Part shown: positions 1 through 6,093 of the stretch, one piece after another
Layout of the letters: every line of letters starts with the position of its first letter
Position numbering within the stretch: the stretch's first letter is position 1
Source of the DNA: JBMNQS01 sp050944255
GTDB lineage: Bacteria > Bacillota > Clostridia > Christensenellales > Maliibacteriaceae
Length of the DNA stretch: 6,814 bases
Assembly (NCBI GenBank): GCA_050944255.1
Contig: JBMNQS010000092.1
Location: 1-6,814 of the forward strand
Direction: 5' to 3'
Notes under the pieces: generated by a model
Database searches by the model: none
What the model was told of the DNA's origin: nothing
The model's input: the letters and a program-made list of their open reading frames with translations, nothing else
Translations under genes and position numbers: made by a program

Positions 1-123
1 TACCAAGTTATAAAGCCTGTTCATGGGCGTTATAATGAGGGAATTATAAAACATGAACTGCACCCGGAGAAGTTCCTGTGGATACGGTTTCGGACACGAG
101 TTCGACTCTCGTCGCCTCCACCA
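1..123 (+). ncRNA. ssrA: tmRNA (transfer-messenger RNA), 3' part only
   Basis: This is the 3' part of tmRNA, which rescues stalled ribosomes by trans-translation together with SmpB. The tRNA-like end is visible: T-stem ACGAG (96-100) pairs with CTCGT (108-112) around the loop TTCGACT (101-107). It is followed by the acceptor 3' strand CGCCTCC (113-119), discriminator A120 and an encoded CCA (121-123). Upstream, GTTCATG near 19-25 can pair with CATGAAC near 53-59, and TTATAAT with ATTATAA lies inside that; this fits the last pseudoknot of tmRNA. The 5' half, including the tag reading frame, lies left of the window. The 3' end of ssrA is a well-known target for integrating islands and phages. 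Identification is by family knowledge of the conserved 3' end. Confidence 0.92.
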
Positions 124-162
124 AATCATCACGTTAATATTGATACAATGCTAACGTGCGAG

Positions 163-191
163 AAAGTCCAGTGTTGCTGGTCTTTTTCTCG
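163..191 (+). terminator. probable ssrA intrinsic terminator
   Basis: The hairpin AAAGTCCAG - TGTTG - CTGGTCTTTTT (163-187) has a T-T mismatch in the stem and ends in five T. An outer extension, CGAGAAA (159-165) with TTTCTCG (185-191), can also form. It lies 40 bases after the tmRNA CCA, the expected place for its terminator. The stem mismatch makes it only moderately strong. Confidence 0.6.
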
Positions 192-285
192 TTTCAGGGA
201 CAAAATCGCCACGATTTTGAGAGCAGTCTTCGTGTTGAAACGCTCTCGCCTGATCGCTACAGACATGAGGAAACGTGCAAAGGTT

Positions 286-345
286 AAACAATTTCACGTT
301 TCTTATAGGTATCGTACAAAAGTATAGGGTATCGTGAAATTGTTT
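286..345. repeat. 13-bp perfect inverted repeat
   Basis: AAACAATTTCACG (286-298) is repeated exactly in inverted orientation as CGTGAAATTGTTT (333-345), separated by 34 bases. A direct repeat GGTATCGT occurs at 308-315 and 328-335, so the second copy runs into the right arm. A 13-bp perfect match over this distance is unlikely to be chance. It could be the stem of a small RNA ending at the terminator at 372-416, or the two arms of a recombinase or regulator site. No function is assigned. Confidence 0.7.
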
Positions 346-371
346 ATGAATCTATTAAAAAGTATAAATCC

Positions 372-416
372 AGCCCGCCATCTGCCGGTTCGCTCCGGTG
401 GGTGGCGGGCTTTTTT
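372..416 (+). terminator. strong intrinsic terminator
   Basis: AGCCCGCCA (372-380) pairs with TGGCGGGCT (403-411). A second helix, CCGG...CCGG, lies inside, and the stem is followed by a run of T (411-416). This is a typical GC-rich Rho-independent terminator on the plus strand. It lies about 250 bases after tmRNA, beyond the hairpin that more likely ends ssrA. It may therefore end a separate transcript starting within 190-350, or act as a back-up insulating the regulator genes from ssrA. Confidence 0.88.
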
Positions 417-489
417 CGTTAATGTGTAGATAAAAAACTGTTACATCATGACATTTGTGGTTCTGATCATCCTGTCATGTACGTTGAAA

Positions 490-501
490 CTGGTCGACCA
501 G
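490..501. repeat. 12-bp perfect palindrome CTGGTCGACCAG
   Basis: CTGGTCGACCAG is perfectly symmetrical and lies about 150 bases before the promoter of the first regulator. It could bind a dimeric regulator or be a recombination core. It does not match the GGTYAGTAAR half-site seen at the three operators, so a link to the TetR proteins is not supported. Confidence 0.4.
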
Positions 502-644
502 CACCGCCTGTCACCCCACCATACTGCTGTAGCAATTCGCGGGCGCGGCTTACCCCCTATCGCATAATGGCGAAACGGAGGTTGCGTAAAAAATGTACGG
601 GGGGTTACAAAAATAAAAATTTTCGTTACTCGCCTAAAACCCTA

Positions 645-673
645 TTGACAAGAGGACGGCATTTTGGTATTAT
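645..673 (+). promoter_or_regulatory. sigma-A type promoter of tetR-1
   Basis: TTGACA (645-650) is followed after exactly 17 bases by TATTAT (668-673), five of six matches to the -10 consensus. Transcription would start near 680, giving a leader of about 90 bases before the ATG at 773. The operator-like dyad at 673-692 begins at the -10 box and covers the start point, so a bound repressor would block this promoter. This is the best promoter in the window. Confidence 0.85.
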
Positions 674-692
674 TAACCTACCGGTCAGTAAG
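673..692. promoter_or_regulatory. TetR-type operator 1, over the tetR-1 start point
   Basis: The 20-base site TTAACCTACCGGTCAGTAAG has its centre between 682 and 683. The right half GGTCAGTAAG matches the halves of the other two sites (GGTTAGTAAA). The left half is degenerate but keeps ACC at the centre and AC at the outer position symmetrical to GT. Its place directly after the -10 box fits repression. That TetR-1 or TetR-2 binds it is inference from position and shared sequence. Confidence 0.65.
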
Positions 693-772
693 TTGGAGTA
701 TCAAGCCGAAGACCACCATTTGTTATAAGTTGAACATCATGCTATACCTTGCCATAGAATGGAGATTTGTTT

Positions 773-1510
773 ATGAATGACCCTCAAAGCGTCGAGGCGA
801 AAGAACGTATTATATCGACCGCCACGGAACTCTTTTCTAAGAAGGGCTACGATGGTGCAAAGATGAATGAAATCGCACAAGCCGCCGCTGTGAACAAGGC
901 GTTGATATACTATTATTTCCCTACCAAGCAGTCCATCCTCGACCATATCATTGACAGCTTTTTCAACGATGTAACGGGTATGGGCATGGATTTTATAGAG
1001 GTTACTATCAAAAAAATGATCAATAGTGGTCGTATGGATATATTGCCTGACCGGATGCGTTTCACCACGACAGAGGATATGCTGGCGTTTAAAAAGAGCA
1101 TCTTTGGTTACCACCAGCGCATCTTGCGCTATATGCTTCAGCAGCGAAGCATGCTTCGTATCATTCTTGCGGAGGCACTCCGAACCGGCGAACAGCAGGG
1201 CGCATTGTTGCGATTTTTCCGCCTTGCCGAAACCAGCGACAAAAATCCTCTGTTTCGGGAAATACGTCTGGCTGATTCCGATTTCGACTATTCCGGAGAG
1301 GTCATCTTCCGCAAATTCTTTTTCTCTACGATGCCTATGATTAACTTCATCGTATTTCATGAGGACTATAAAAAAGCATCTGGCATGGACGATGATGAGA
1401 TGCTTGCTTGCTATCTGCGGACAATTGAAACCTTGAATGCCACATACTTTGACGGAAATGACATTCTTATGCAGCCAGGCGTAGGCACGGAAGCCCCCAG
1501 AGAGCACTGA
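773..1510 (+). CDS. TetR/AcrR family transcriptional regulator (tetR-1)
   Basis: A one-component DNA-binding regulator of 245 residues. The N-terminal helix-turn-helix spans about residues 8-53: ERIISTATELF, GYDGAKMNEIA, and the recognition helix with the end motif LIYYYF (44-49) followed by K52, the classic TetR layout. The remainder is the variable ligand-binding and dimerisation domain, so the inducer cannot be predicted. The length is a little above the usual 190-220 residues. ATG 773 is chosen because GGAGA (761-765) lies 7 bases before it; an in-frame TTG at 767 is too close to that site. The protein is a clear paralogue of the next gene, sharing GAKMNEIA, KQxILDH, RMLRI-type and FFFSxxPMxNxIVFxEDY segments. 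It has its own promoter with an operator at the start point, which suggests autoregulation. Confidence 0.93.
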   Translation: MNDPQSVEAKERIISTATELFSKKGYDGAKMNEIAQAAAVNKALIYYYFPTKQSILDHIIDSFFNDVTGMGMDFIEVTIKKMINSGRMDILPDRMRFTTTEDMLAFKKSIFGYHQRILRYMLQQRSMLRIILAEALRTGEQQGALLRFFRLAETSDKNPLFREIRLADSDFDYSGEVIFRKFFFSTMPMINFIVFHEDYKKASGMDDDEMLACYLRTIETLNATYFDGNDILMQPGVGTEAPREH

Positions 1511-1553
1511 TTTTTACCCTGCTGAACCCTTAACATGGTAGGCAGGGTAAAAA
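1511..1553. repeat. 12-bp perfect inverted repeat between the two regulator genes
   Basis: TTTTTACCCTGC (1511-1522) and GCAGGGTAAAAA (1542-1553) are perfect inverted copies 19 bases apart, directly after the tetR-1 stop codon. It is not an ordinary intrinsic terminator: on both strands the T run is in the first arm and is consumed by pairing with A, and no T run follows the hairpin. The outer TTTACC/GGTAAA resembles the TTTAC/GTAAA ends of operator 2, so a role as an extra protein-binding site or an mRNA-stabilising hairpin is possible. Confidence 0.6.
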
Positions 1554-1564
1554 AAGCATGCATA

Positions 1565-1584
1565 TTTACCGGACGGTTAGTAAA
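1565..1584. promoter_or_regulatory. TetR-type operator 2, directly before tetR-2
   Basis: TTTACCGGACGGTTAGTAAA is a dyad with TTTAC at one end and GTAAA at the other. It shares the 13 bases GACGGTTAGTAAA (1572-1584) exactly with operator 3 at 2381-2393. It touches the ribosome binding site AAAGGAGG (1583-1590), so a bound regulator would sit just before translation begins. No convincing -35/-10 pair is visible in front; tetR-2 may have a weak promoter in 1530-1565 or be read from the tetR-1 promoter. Confidence 0.72.
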
Positions 1585-1599
1585 AGGAGGCGAAGCCAT

Positions 1600-2301
1600 A
1601 TGGAGAAGTCCGACAGCGATGCCAGAGAACGGATACTGTGCGCCGCCGCTGATTTATTTGCCGAGAAGGGCTATGAAGGTGCCAAGATGAACGAAATTGC
1701 GTTGTCAGCCAGTGTAACCAAAGGTCTTATCTATCACTATTTTGAAGGCAAGCAAGCCATTTTGGATCATTTGATCAGAAGTTTTTTCGATGAGGTCAAA
1801 ATCATCGGCATCCGTTTCATCCGGGAAAGGATTTCCCAAATGATTCACGAGGGAACTCTTGATATCCAAGGAAACCGCCCATGCTTCTCCAGCGCCGAGG
1901 CCGAAGCATCATATCGGCGTGAGATGCATCGGTATTATGTAGATTTGCTGGACTATTTGCTCTACCATAAGCGGATGCTCCGGATTCTTCTGTCGGAAGC
2001 TTTGCGTAAGGGAGAGCAGCATGATGCATTGCTCAGATTCTTCCTCATCAGTGAGGGAGGCGTAAAAACACCTATGCACAAGGAGTTAAGTGATCTCGAC
2101 CCTGATGTCTATTACACCGATGATATTGTGTTCCTCAAGTTTTTTTTCTCGCTGTTGCCCATGCTGAACTACATTGTTTTTGAGGAGGACTACCGGACTG
2201 TATCAGGACTTTCGTTTAAGGAAACCCGCCAGATGTTTGTCCGAGCGCTGGAGGAGTTCTACTTTGGAGACCTAGTCGGCCAAGGTGTTTGGATTCTCTG
2301 A
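1600..2301 (+). CDS. TetR/AcrR family transcriptional regulator (tetR-2)
   Basis: A second one-component regulator, 233 residues, and a paralogue of tetR-1. The N-terminal helix-turn-helix covers about residues 8-52: ERILCAAADLF, GYEGAKMNEIA and the recognition helix SVTKGLIYHYF, followed by K51. Recognition helices of the two proteins are very alike, which fits the near-identical operator halves. The C-terminal domain keeps LRILLSEALRKGEQ and FFFSLLPMLNYIVFEEDY at positions matching tetR-1. The start is set by AAAGGAGG (1583-1590), nine bases before ATG 1600. An in-frame ATG at 1558 would place the operator and ribosome site inside the gene and is rejected. The two proteins may act as separate sensors on shared sites, or as a heterodimer; both ideas are inference. 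The effector is unknown. Confidence 0.93.
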   Translation: MEKSDSDARERILCAAADLFAEKGYEGAKMNEIALSASVTKGLIYHYFEGKQAILDHLIRSFFDEVKIIGIRFIRERISQMIHEGTLDIQGNRPCFSSAEAEASYRREMHRYYVDLLDYLLYHKRMLRILLSEALRKGEQHDALLRFFLISEGGVKTPMHKELSDLDPDVYYTDDIVFLKFFFSLLPMLNYIVFEEDYRTVSGLSFKETRQMFVRALEEFYFGDLVGQGVWIL

Positions 2302-2360
2302 CATTGGGTGTAGCACATTTATTGGTAGTACCCCCGTTTTTTGATTAATGAGGGGGAGAC

Positions 2361-2366
2361 TATATC
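2361..2366 (+). promoter_or_regulatory. possible -10 box for the radical SAM operon
   Basis: TATATC lies 8 bases before operator 3, the same order of -10 box and operator as at tetR-1. No good -35 is at the right distance: TTGATT (2341-2346) is only 14 bases away. The promoter is thus weak, activator-dependent, or placed differently. A CCCCC/GGGGG pair (2331-2335 / 2351-2355) with a T run in its loop lies in front and may affect transcription. Confidence 0.35.
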
Positions 2367-2373
2367 ACCAAAA

Positions 2374-2393
2374 CTGACTTGACGGTTAGTAAA
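2374..2393. promoter_or_regulatory. TetR-type operator 3, before the radical SAM operon
   Basis: CTGACTTGACGGTTAGTAAA has its centre between 2383 and 2384, with ACT (2377-2379) and AGT (2388-2390) placed symmetrically. The 13-base string GACGGTTAGTAAA is identical to operator 2. It ends just before the ribosome binding site GGAAGG (2398-2403). Together with operators 1 and 2 it gives a consensus right half GGTYAGTAAR and ties the radical SAM operon to the two regulators. Confidence 0.72.
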
Positions 2394-2410
2394 GAAAGGA
2401 AGGTATTTTC

Positions 2411-3739
2411 ATGAACAAGATGCAAAAAATGTCAGCCAATCTCCTGCTCAGCTATGTTGCGAAAAATCCCTTGGAGCGTCTGCCCGCTATGCTGGATTTG
2501 GCGGAAAAGGTTGACCGGAGTGGACAGCACTCCAACATGATCGATACCCTGCGGGATGTTCTGAATGAAAAGGACGGCGTATGGTACGGTTTCGCAAGGA
2601 GCCTGTTTGACGAAGTTGATCAAAAATCCCTCCACAAGCTGATGGAATGCTTTATCATCAACGCTTCACTGGAGGGGCAGGCAAAAAACCGGGAAGCCGA
2701 GGAACAGTTTGACTGCAACGTGCCCTGGGCGATATTGATGGACCCGACGAGCGCCTGCAACCTATCCTGCGTGGGCTGTTGGGCGGCGCAGTACGGGGTC
2801 AAAAATAACCTGTCCTTTGAAACTCTCAGCTCTATTTGCGAACAAGGCAAGAAACTCGGTGTTCACTTCTACATATTCTCGGGGGGCGAGCCGCTGGTGC
2901 GTAAAGCCGACATCATTCGCCTGTGCGACACGCACCCGGACTGCTACTTTTTCGCTTTCACCAACGGCACACTGGTGGATGAGGCGTTCTGCAGAGAACT
3001 TAGGAGGGTGGGTAATTTCGCGCTGGCCTTTTCCATCGAGGGCGACGAAGAAGCCACCGACATGCGCCGTGGCAAAGGCACCTACCGCAAGGTTATCGAG
3101 GCCATGGCCCTTATGCAGGAGTATCGGCTGCTATATGGCTACTCTACCTGTTACCATCGCCATAACACCGAAAGCGTAGGTTCAGACGAATTTGTGGATG
3201 ACATGATTGCACGGGGCTGCCGTTTTGCCTGGAACTTTACCTATATGCCGGTGGGTAAGGATGCCCAAACCGATCTGCTGGCGACTCCGGAGCAGCGGGC
3301 ATGGATGTATCGCCGCATCCGTGAAATCCGGGAGCAGAAGCCCATCTTCGCCATGGATTTTTGGAACGACGGTGAGTTTACACAGGGCTGCATCGCCGGT
3401 GGGAGGAGCTATCTTCATATCAATGCGGCGGGTGACGTGGAACCCTGCGCCTTTATCCACTACTCCAATGTCAATATCCATGATGTGACGCTACTGGAAG
3501 CATTGCAATCACCGTTGTTCATGGCATATCGGCGTGGTCAGCCGTTCAACGACAACCATCTTCGTCCCTGCCCTTTGCTTGATAACCCGGACGCGCTCCG
3601 CCGCATGGTAAAAGAAAGCGGTGCGCACAGCACCGATATGGAAGCGCCGGAGGATGTTTGCGATCTGTGCGCCAAAACAGAGGATGCCGCAGTGAATTGG
3701 GCTAAGACGGCGGAAAAACTGTGGAGCGAGCGAGCTTAA
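2411..3739 (+). CDS. radical SAM protein with SPASM-like C-terminal cysteines
   Basis: A 442-residue radical SAM enzyme, which would cleave S-adenosylmethionine at a [4Fe-4S] cluster to start radical chemistry on an unknown substrate. The cluster motif CNLSCVGCW gives C116, C120 and C123. It is followed by the SAM-binding GGEP (158-161), TNGT (184-187), SIEG (208-211) and RRGKGTY (219-225). The C-terminal part has C327, C346 (in GDVEPC), C387, C417 and C420, in the style of a SPASM or twitch domain holding an extra cluster. Residues 1-105 form a helical N-terminal extension of unknown role. GGAAGG (2398-2403) lies seven bases before ATG 2411. The next gene begins 17 bases after the stop, so they are very likely co-transcribed. 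SPASM proteins often modify peptides, but no precursor peptide is visible here, and the partner enzyme suggests a lipid or sugar-lipid substrate. The exact subfamily and reaction are unknown. Confidence 0.92.
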   Translation: MNKMQKMSANLLLSYVAKNPLERLPAMLDLAEKVDRSGQHSNMIDTLRDVLNEKDGVWYGFARSLFDEVDQKSLHKLMECFIINASLEGQAKNREAEEQFDCNVPWAILMDPTSACNLSCVGCWAAQYGVKNNLSFETLSSICEQGKKLGVHFYIFSGGEPLVRKADIIRLCDTHPDCYFFAFTNGTLVDEAFCRELRRVGNFALAFSIEGDEEATDMRRGKGTYRKVIEAMALMQEYRLLYGYSTCYHRHNTESVGSDEFVDDMIARGCRFAWNFTYMPVGKDAQTDLLATPEQRAWMYRRIREIREQKPIFAMDFWNDGEFTQGCIAGGRSYLHINAAGDVEPCAFIHYSNVNIHDVTLLEALQSPLFMAYRRGQPFNDNHLRPCPLLDNPDALRRMVKESGAHSTDMEAPEDVCDLCAKTEDAAVNWAKTAEKLWSERA

Positions 3740-3756
3740 GCGGAAGAGGTGATTGC

Positions 3757-5559
3757 ATGGTCATAACATTGGTATCCGACACCTTTATCCAGCGTAATAA
3801 CGGCACATCCATTTCAGCGGGACGGTTCGCGCGGCAACTGGTGCTGCGCGGGCATACCGTCCGTGTGGTTACCTACGGTGATCCGAAGGAAAGTGGTGTG
3901 GATGAGCACACCGGCCTGCATATGTATTATGTTTCCGAGTTGTGGTTGCCTCTGGTGACTAGGCTTGCGCATAGGCAGAACACGTTGGTGGCGTTTCCGG
4001 ATAGAAAGGTGCTGCTTGCGGCGATATCAGGCGCTGATGCCGTTCATATTTATCAGGCTTGGCCGTTGGGCGGCGCGGCGCGCAGCGTTGCCCGGCGGCT
4101 GGGCGTGCCCTGTGTGGCGGCTTTCCATATACAGCCGGAAAATATCACATGGAACCTTAGTTTGGGCTGGTGTAGACCGGCGGCGCATTTTGCGTATTTC
4201 CTGATGAAGGTGCTATTTTACCGCCGTTTTAACCACATTCACTGTCCCTCGCCCATGATTGCCGCGCAACTTCGTAAACACGGGTACAAGGCGTGGCTGC
4301 ATGTGATCTCCAACGGTGTTCATCCGGATTTTTGCCCGGATGGACGTGTGGAGAAATTCGACGATGGAAAGTTCCATGTGGTGATGGTGGGACGTTTTTC
4401 ACCTGAAAAGAGGCAGGATGTACTGCTTCGCGCGGTGATACGTTCGCGCCATGCTGACAAGATTCAGATACATCTGGCTGGATGCGGTCCGCGTGAAAAA
4501 AGGCTGCGGAAGTTAGGCGACAAGCTACCGAATCTACCGAAATTTTCCTATCACGATCAATCCTCTCTGATCCATCTCCTGCGGCGGTGTCACCTGTATG
4601 TCCACGCTTCGGACATAGAGATCGAAGGCATGGGCTGTACCGAGGCTTTCAGTTGTGGACTCGTTCCGGTCATCTCGAACAGCGCCCTCAGCGCCACCGG
4701 CCAATTCGCCCTTGGCAAACTAAACCTCTTCCGCTCCGGCGACCCGGACGATTTGGCACAGCGGCTGGATTACTGGATTGAACATCCGCAGGAACTCAGG
4801 GATGCGGGAGCAGCCTATGCCGAACGGGGGCGTTCCTATGCGCTGGATAAATGTGTGCGGGAGATGGAGCGTGTATATGCGCAAGCAGCTTCCCGCGGAC
4901 GGTGTGCTTATCATCATGGCTCGCTGTTCCGTTTGCTTTCCCGTCTTTGCATTGCATTTATCGCTGCGCCGTTACTGTTCTTGTGGACACGGTTGGTTTT
5001 GGGTGTGCGCATGGACGGCGGGAAAAAGCTACGCGGGCTGAAAGGGGCGCTAACCGTGTGCAATCATGTCCATCTACTGGACAGCGCTTTAGTGGGCATT
5101 GCCCTGTTTCCAAGAAAAACTGTCTTTCCCACGCTTGCGTCCAACTTGGGCGGGCTTTTTCCCGGCGCGCTGGTCAACCTTTTTGGAGGTGCGCCAATTC
5201 CAGAAAAACCATCGGATATGAAGCTGTTTTTTGATGAGATGCATATGCGCCTGTTGATGGGTGACGCTGTTCATTTCTTCCCGGAGGGGCATCTCGTCCC
5301 CTATAACAGTAGCCTGCGGAATTTTAAGAGCGGTGCGTTTCATCTGGCGGCCAAGGCTAGGGTGCCGATTGTTCCATTGACCATCTCGTTTGTGCCAGCG
5401 AAAGGAGTTTATCGCCTGCTGCGCCGAAAACCTGTCATGCGGCTTAGAATCGGCGACCCCATTTATCCAGCATTAAATAATTCAAAACAAGATGCGCGTC
5501 GATTGATGGCGATAGCACGGGAGAAAATGGAAACATTGCTTACACGGAAAAGCGCGTAA
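3757..5559 (+). CDS. fusion of GT4 glycosyltransferase and PlsC-type acyltransferase
   Basis: A 600-residue two-domain protein. Residues 1 to about 380 form a GT-B fold, family 4 glycosyltransferase: N-terminal acceptor half with NNGTS (14-18), then ISNGV, VGRFSPEKRQD (211-221) and the nucleotide-sugar motif E288-x7-E296 within EIEGMGCTEAFSCG. This style resembles diacylglycerol glucosyltransferases. A hydrophobic stretch at 390-416 probably anchors the protein in the membrane. Residues about 420-600 are a PlsC/LPLAT acyltransferase with the catalytic NHxxxxD (N436, H437, D442) and FPEG (508-511). Both active sites look intact, so one protein could both glycosylate and acylate a lipid, or acylate the sugar added. 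GAAGAGGTG (3742-3750) precedes ATG 3757; an in-frame GTG at 3721 would overlap the upstream gene and lacks a good site. The substrates are inferred by class only. Confidence 0.9.
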   Translation: MVITLVSDTFIQRNNGTSISAGRFARQLVLRGHTVRVVTYGDPKESGVDEHTGLHMYYVSELWLPLVTRLAHRQNTLVAFPDRKVLLAAISGADAVHIYQAWPLGGAARSVARRLGVPCVAAFHIQPENITWNLSLGWCRPAAHFAYFLMKVLFYRRFNHIHCPSPMIAAQLRKHGYKAWLHVISNGVHPDFCPDGRVEKFDDGKFHVVMVGRFSPEKRQDVLLRAVIRSRHADKIQIHLAGCGPREKRLRKLGDKLPNLPKFSYHDQSSLIHLLRRCHLYVHASDIEIEGMGCTEAFSCGLVPVISNSALSATGQFALGKLNLFRSGDPDDLAQRLDYWIEHPQELRDAGAAYAERGRSYALDKCVREMERVYAQAASRGRCAYHHGSLFRLLSRLCIAFIAAPLLFLWTRLVLGVRMDGGKKLRGLKGALTVCNHVHLLDSALVGIALFPRKTVFPTLASNLGGLFPGALVNLFGGAPIPEKPSDMKLFFDEMHMRLLMGDAVHFFPEGHLVPYNSSLRNFKSGAFHLAAKARVPIVPLTISFVPAKGVYRLLRRKPVMRLRIGDPIYPALNNSKQDARRLMAIAREKMETLLTRKSA

Positions 5560-5578
5560 GAGAGGTGGATACAATAAC

Positions 5579-5968
5579 ATGAAGAACCGTAAAGCATTCT
5601 ATTATTATCTTGATAAAGTATCAAAAATGTTTGAGATTGCGATTGCCTCCTTGTTGCTGATCGTACTCGCGGTTAAGCTTCTTGATTTGGTCTTTGCATT
5701 AACAGGCGTTGATATCACCCTTTTGACAATGGACTTTGAGCAGATACTGTCGATTGCATTTTCTTTGATTATCGGCGTGGAGTTTATTCGGATGCTTTAT
5801 AAACATACGCCGGACACGGTGATTGATGTACTGCTTTTTGCAATAGCTCGTCAAATGGTTCTCTATCATGAAGGTACTATACACATGATGGTCGGTGTGT
5901 TGGCAATCGCCGGCTTGTACGCCGCCAAGAAGTATCTAATTGGTAGGAATAACGATAAAAGTGAATAA
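5579..5968 (+). CDS. PsiE-family small membrane protein
   Basis: A 129-residue integral membrane protein with about four hydrophobic segments (roughly 20-42, 55-73, 81-95 and 101-116). The central motif EFIRMLYKHTPDTVIDVLLF (68-87), followed by AIARQM (88-93), is typical of the PsiE family (phosphate-starvation-inducible protein E), whose biochemical role is not established. The name comes from a phosphate-regulated gene in E. coli and need not hold here; no Pho box was recognised. AGAGGTGG (5561-5568) precedes the ATG, and the gap to the upstream gene is 19 bases, so it is probably the third gene of the operon. Its association with a lipid-modifying enzyme suggests a helper role at the membrane, but this is inference. 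Confidence 0.85.
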   Translation: MKNRKAFYYYLDKVSKMFEIAIASLLLIVLAVKLLDLVFALTGVDITLLTMDFEQILSIAFSLIIGVEFIRMLYKHTPDTVIDVLLFAIARQMVLYHEGTIHMMVGVLAIAGLYAAKKYLIGRNNDKSE

Positions 5969-6093
5969 TTACTTTATTTCTTAATCGCGGTTTCCCGGCG
6001 GCGAATTTGACTCTGCCTTTTCGTAATTGGGACCGGCGAAACAAACTTACGTCTGTACAAATAGAACGGTGGGAAGCCGAAGCGGAGGAATGG

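Larger units (their letters stand above)
124..772. other. long non-coding stretch between ssrA and the first regulator gene
   Basis: About 650 bases without a credible gene. It holds several dyads in a row: ACGTTA...TAACGT (131-157, with ATTG/CAAT inside), the hairpin at 159-191, CAAAATCG/CGATTTTG (201-219), GAGAGC/GCTCTC (219-247) and AAACAATTTCACG/CGTGAAATTGTTT (286-345). A terminator lies at 372-416, CATGACA/TGTCATG at 447-479 and a 12-bp palindrome at 490-501. The promoter and operator of the first regulator are at 645-692. An open frame at 477-728 crosses that promoter and operator and is judged spurious. The symmetry-rich part could be a structured RNA, recombination-site remains or insertion debris; the sequence alone does not decide. 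Confidence 0.6.

Noticed and set aside
286..345. CRISPR array or transposon terminal repeats
   Set aside because: There is only one inverted pair and one short direct repeat, no regular repeat-spacer pattern, and no transposase gene between or near the arms.
477..728. 83-residue open frame on the plus strand, basic, with MAKRRLRKK inside
   Set aside because: It runs through the near-consensus promoter (645-673) and operator (673-692) of tetR-1, and lacks a ribosome binding site before its first ATG and before the inner ATG. Its coding nature is not supported.
737..1507. 256-residue open frame on the minus strand
   Set aside because: It lies antisense to tetR-1 over almost its whole length. 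The plus-strand frame has clear TetR motifs, promoter and ribosome binding site, so this is a shadow.
1511..1553. Hairpin as an intrinsic terminator of tetR-1
   Set aside because: No T run follows the second arm on either strand; the T run is in the first arm and pairs with A.
3721..3756. GTG 3721 as start of the glycosyltransferase gene
   Set aside because: It would overlap the radical SAM gene by 19 bases and add a non-typical leader. ATG 3757 has a ribosome binding site and begins the usual GT4 first strand VITLVSDTF.
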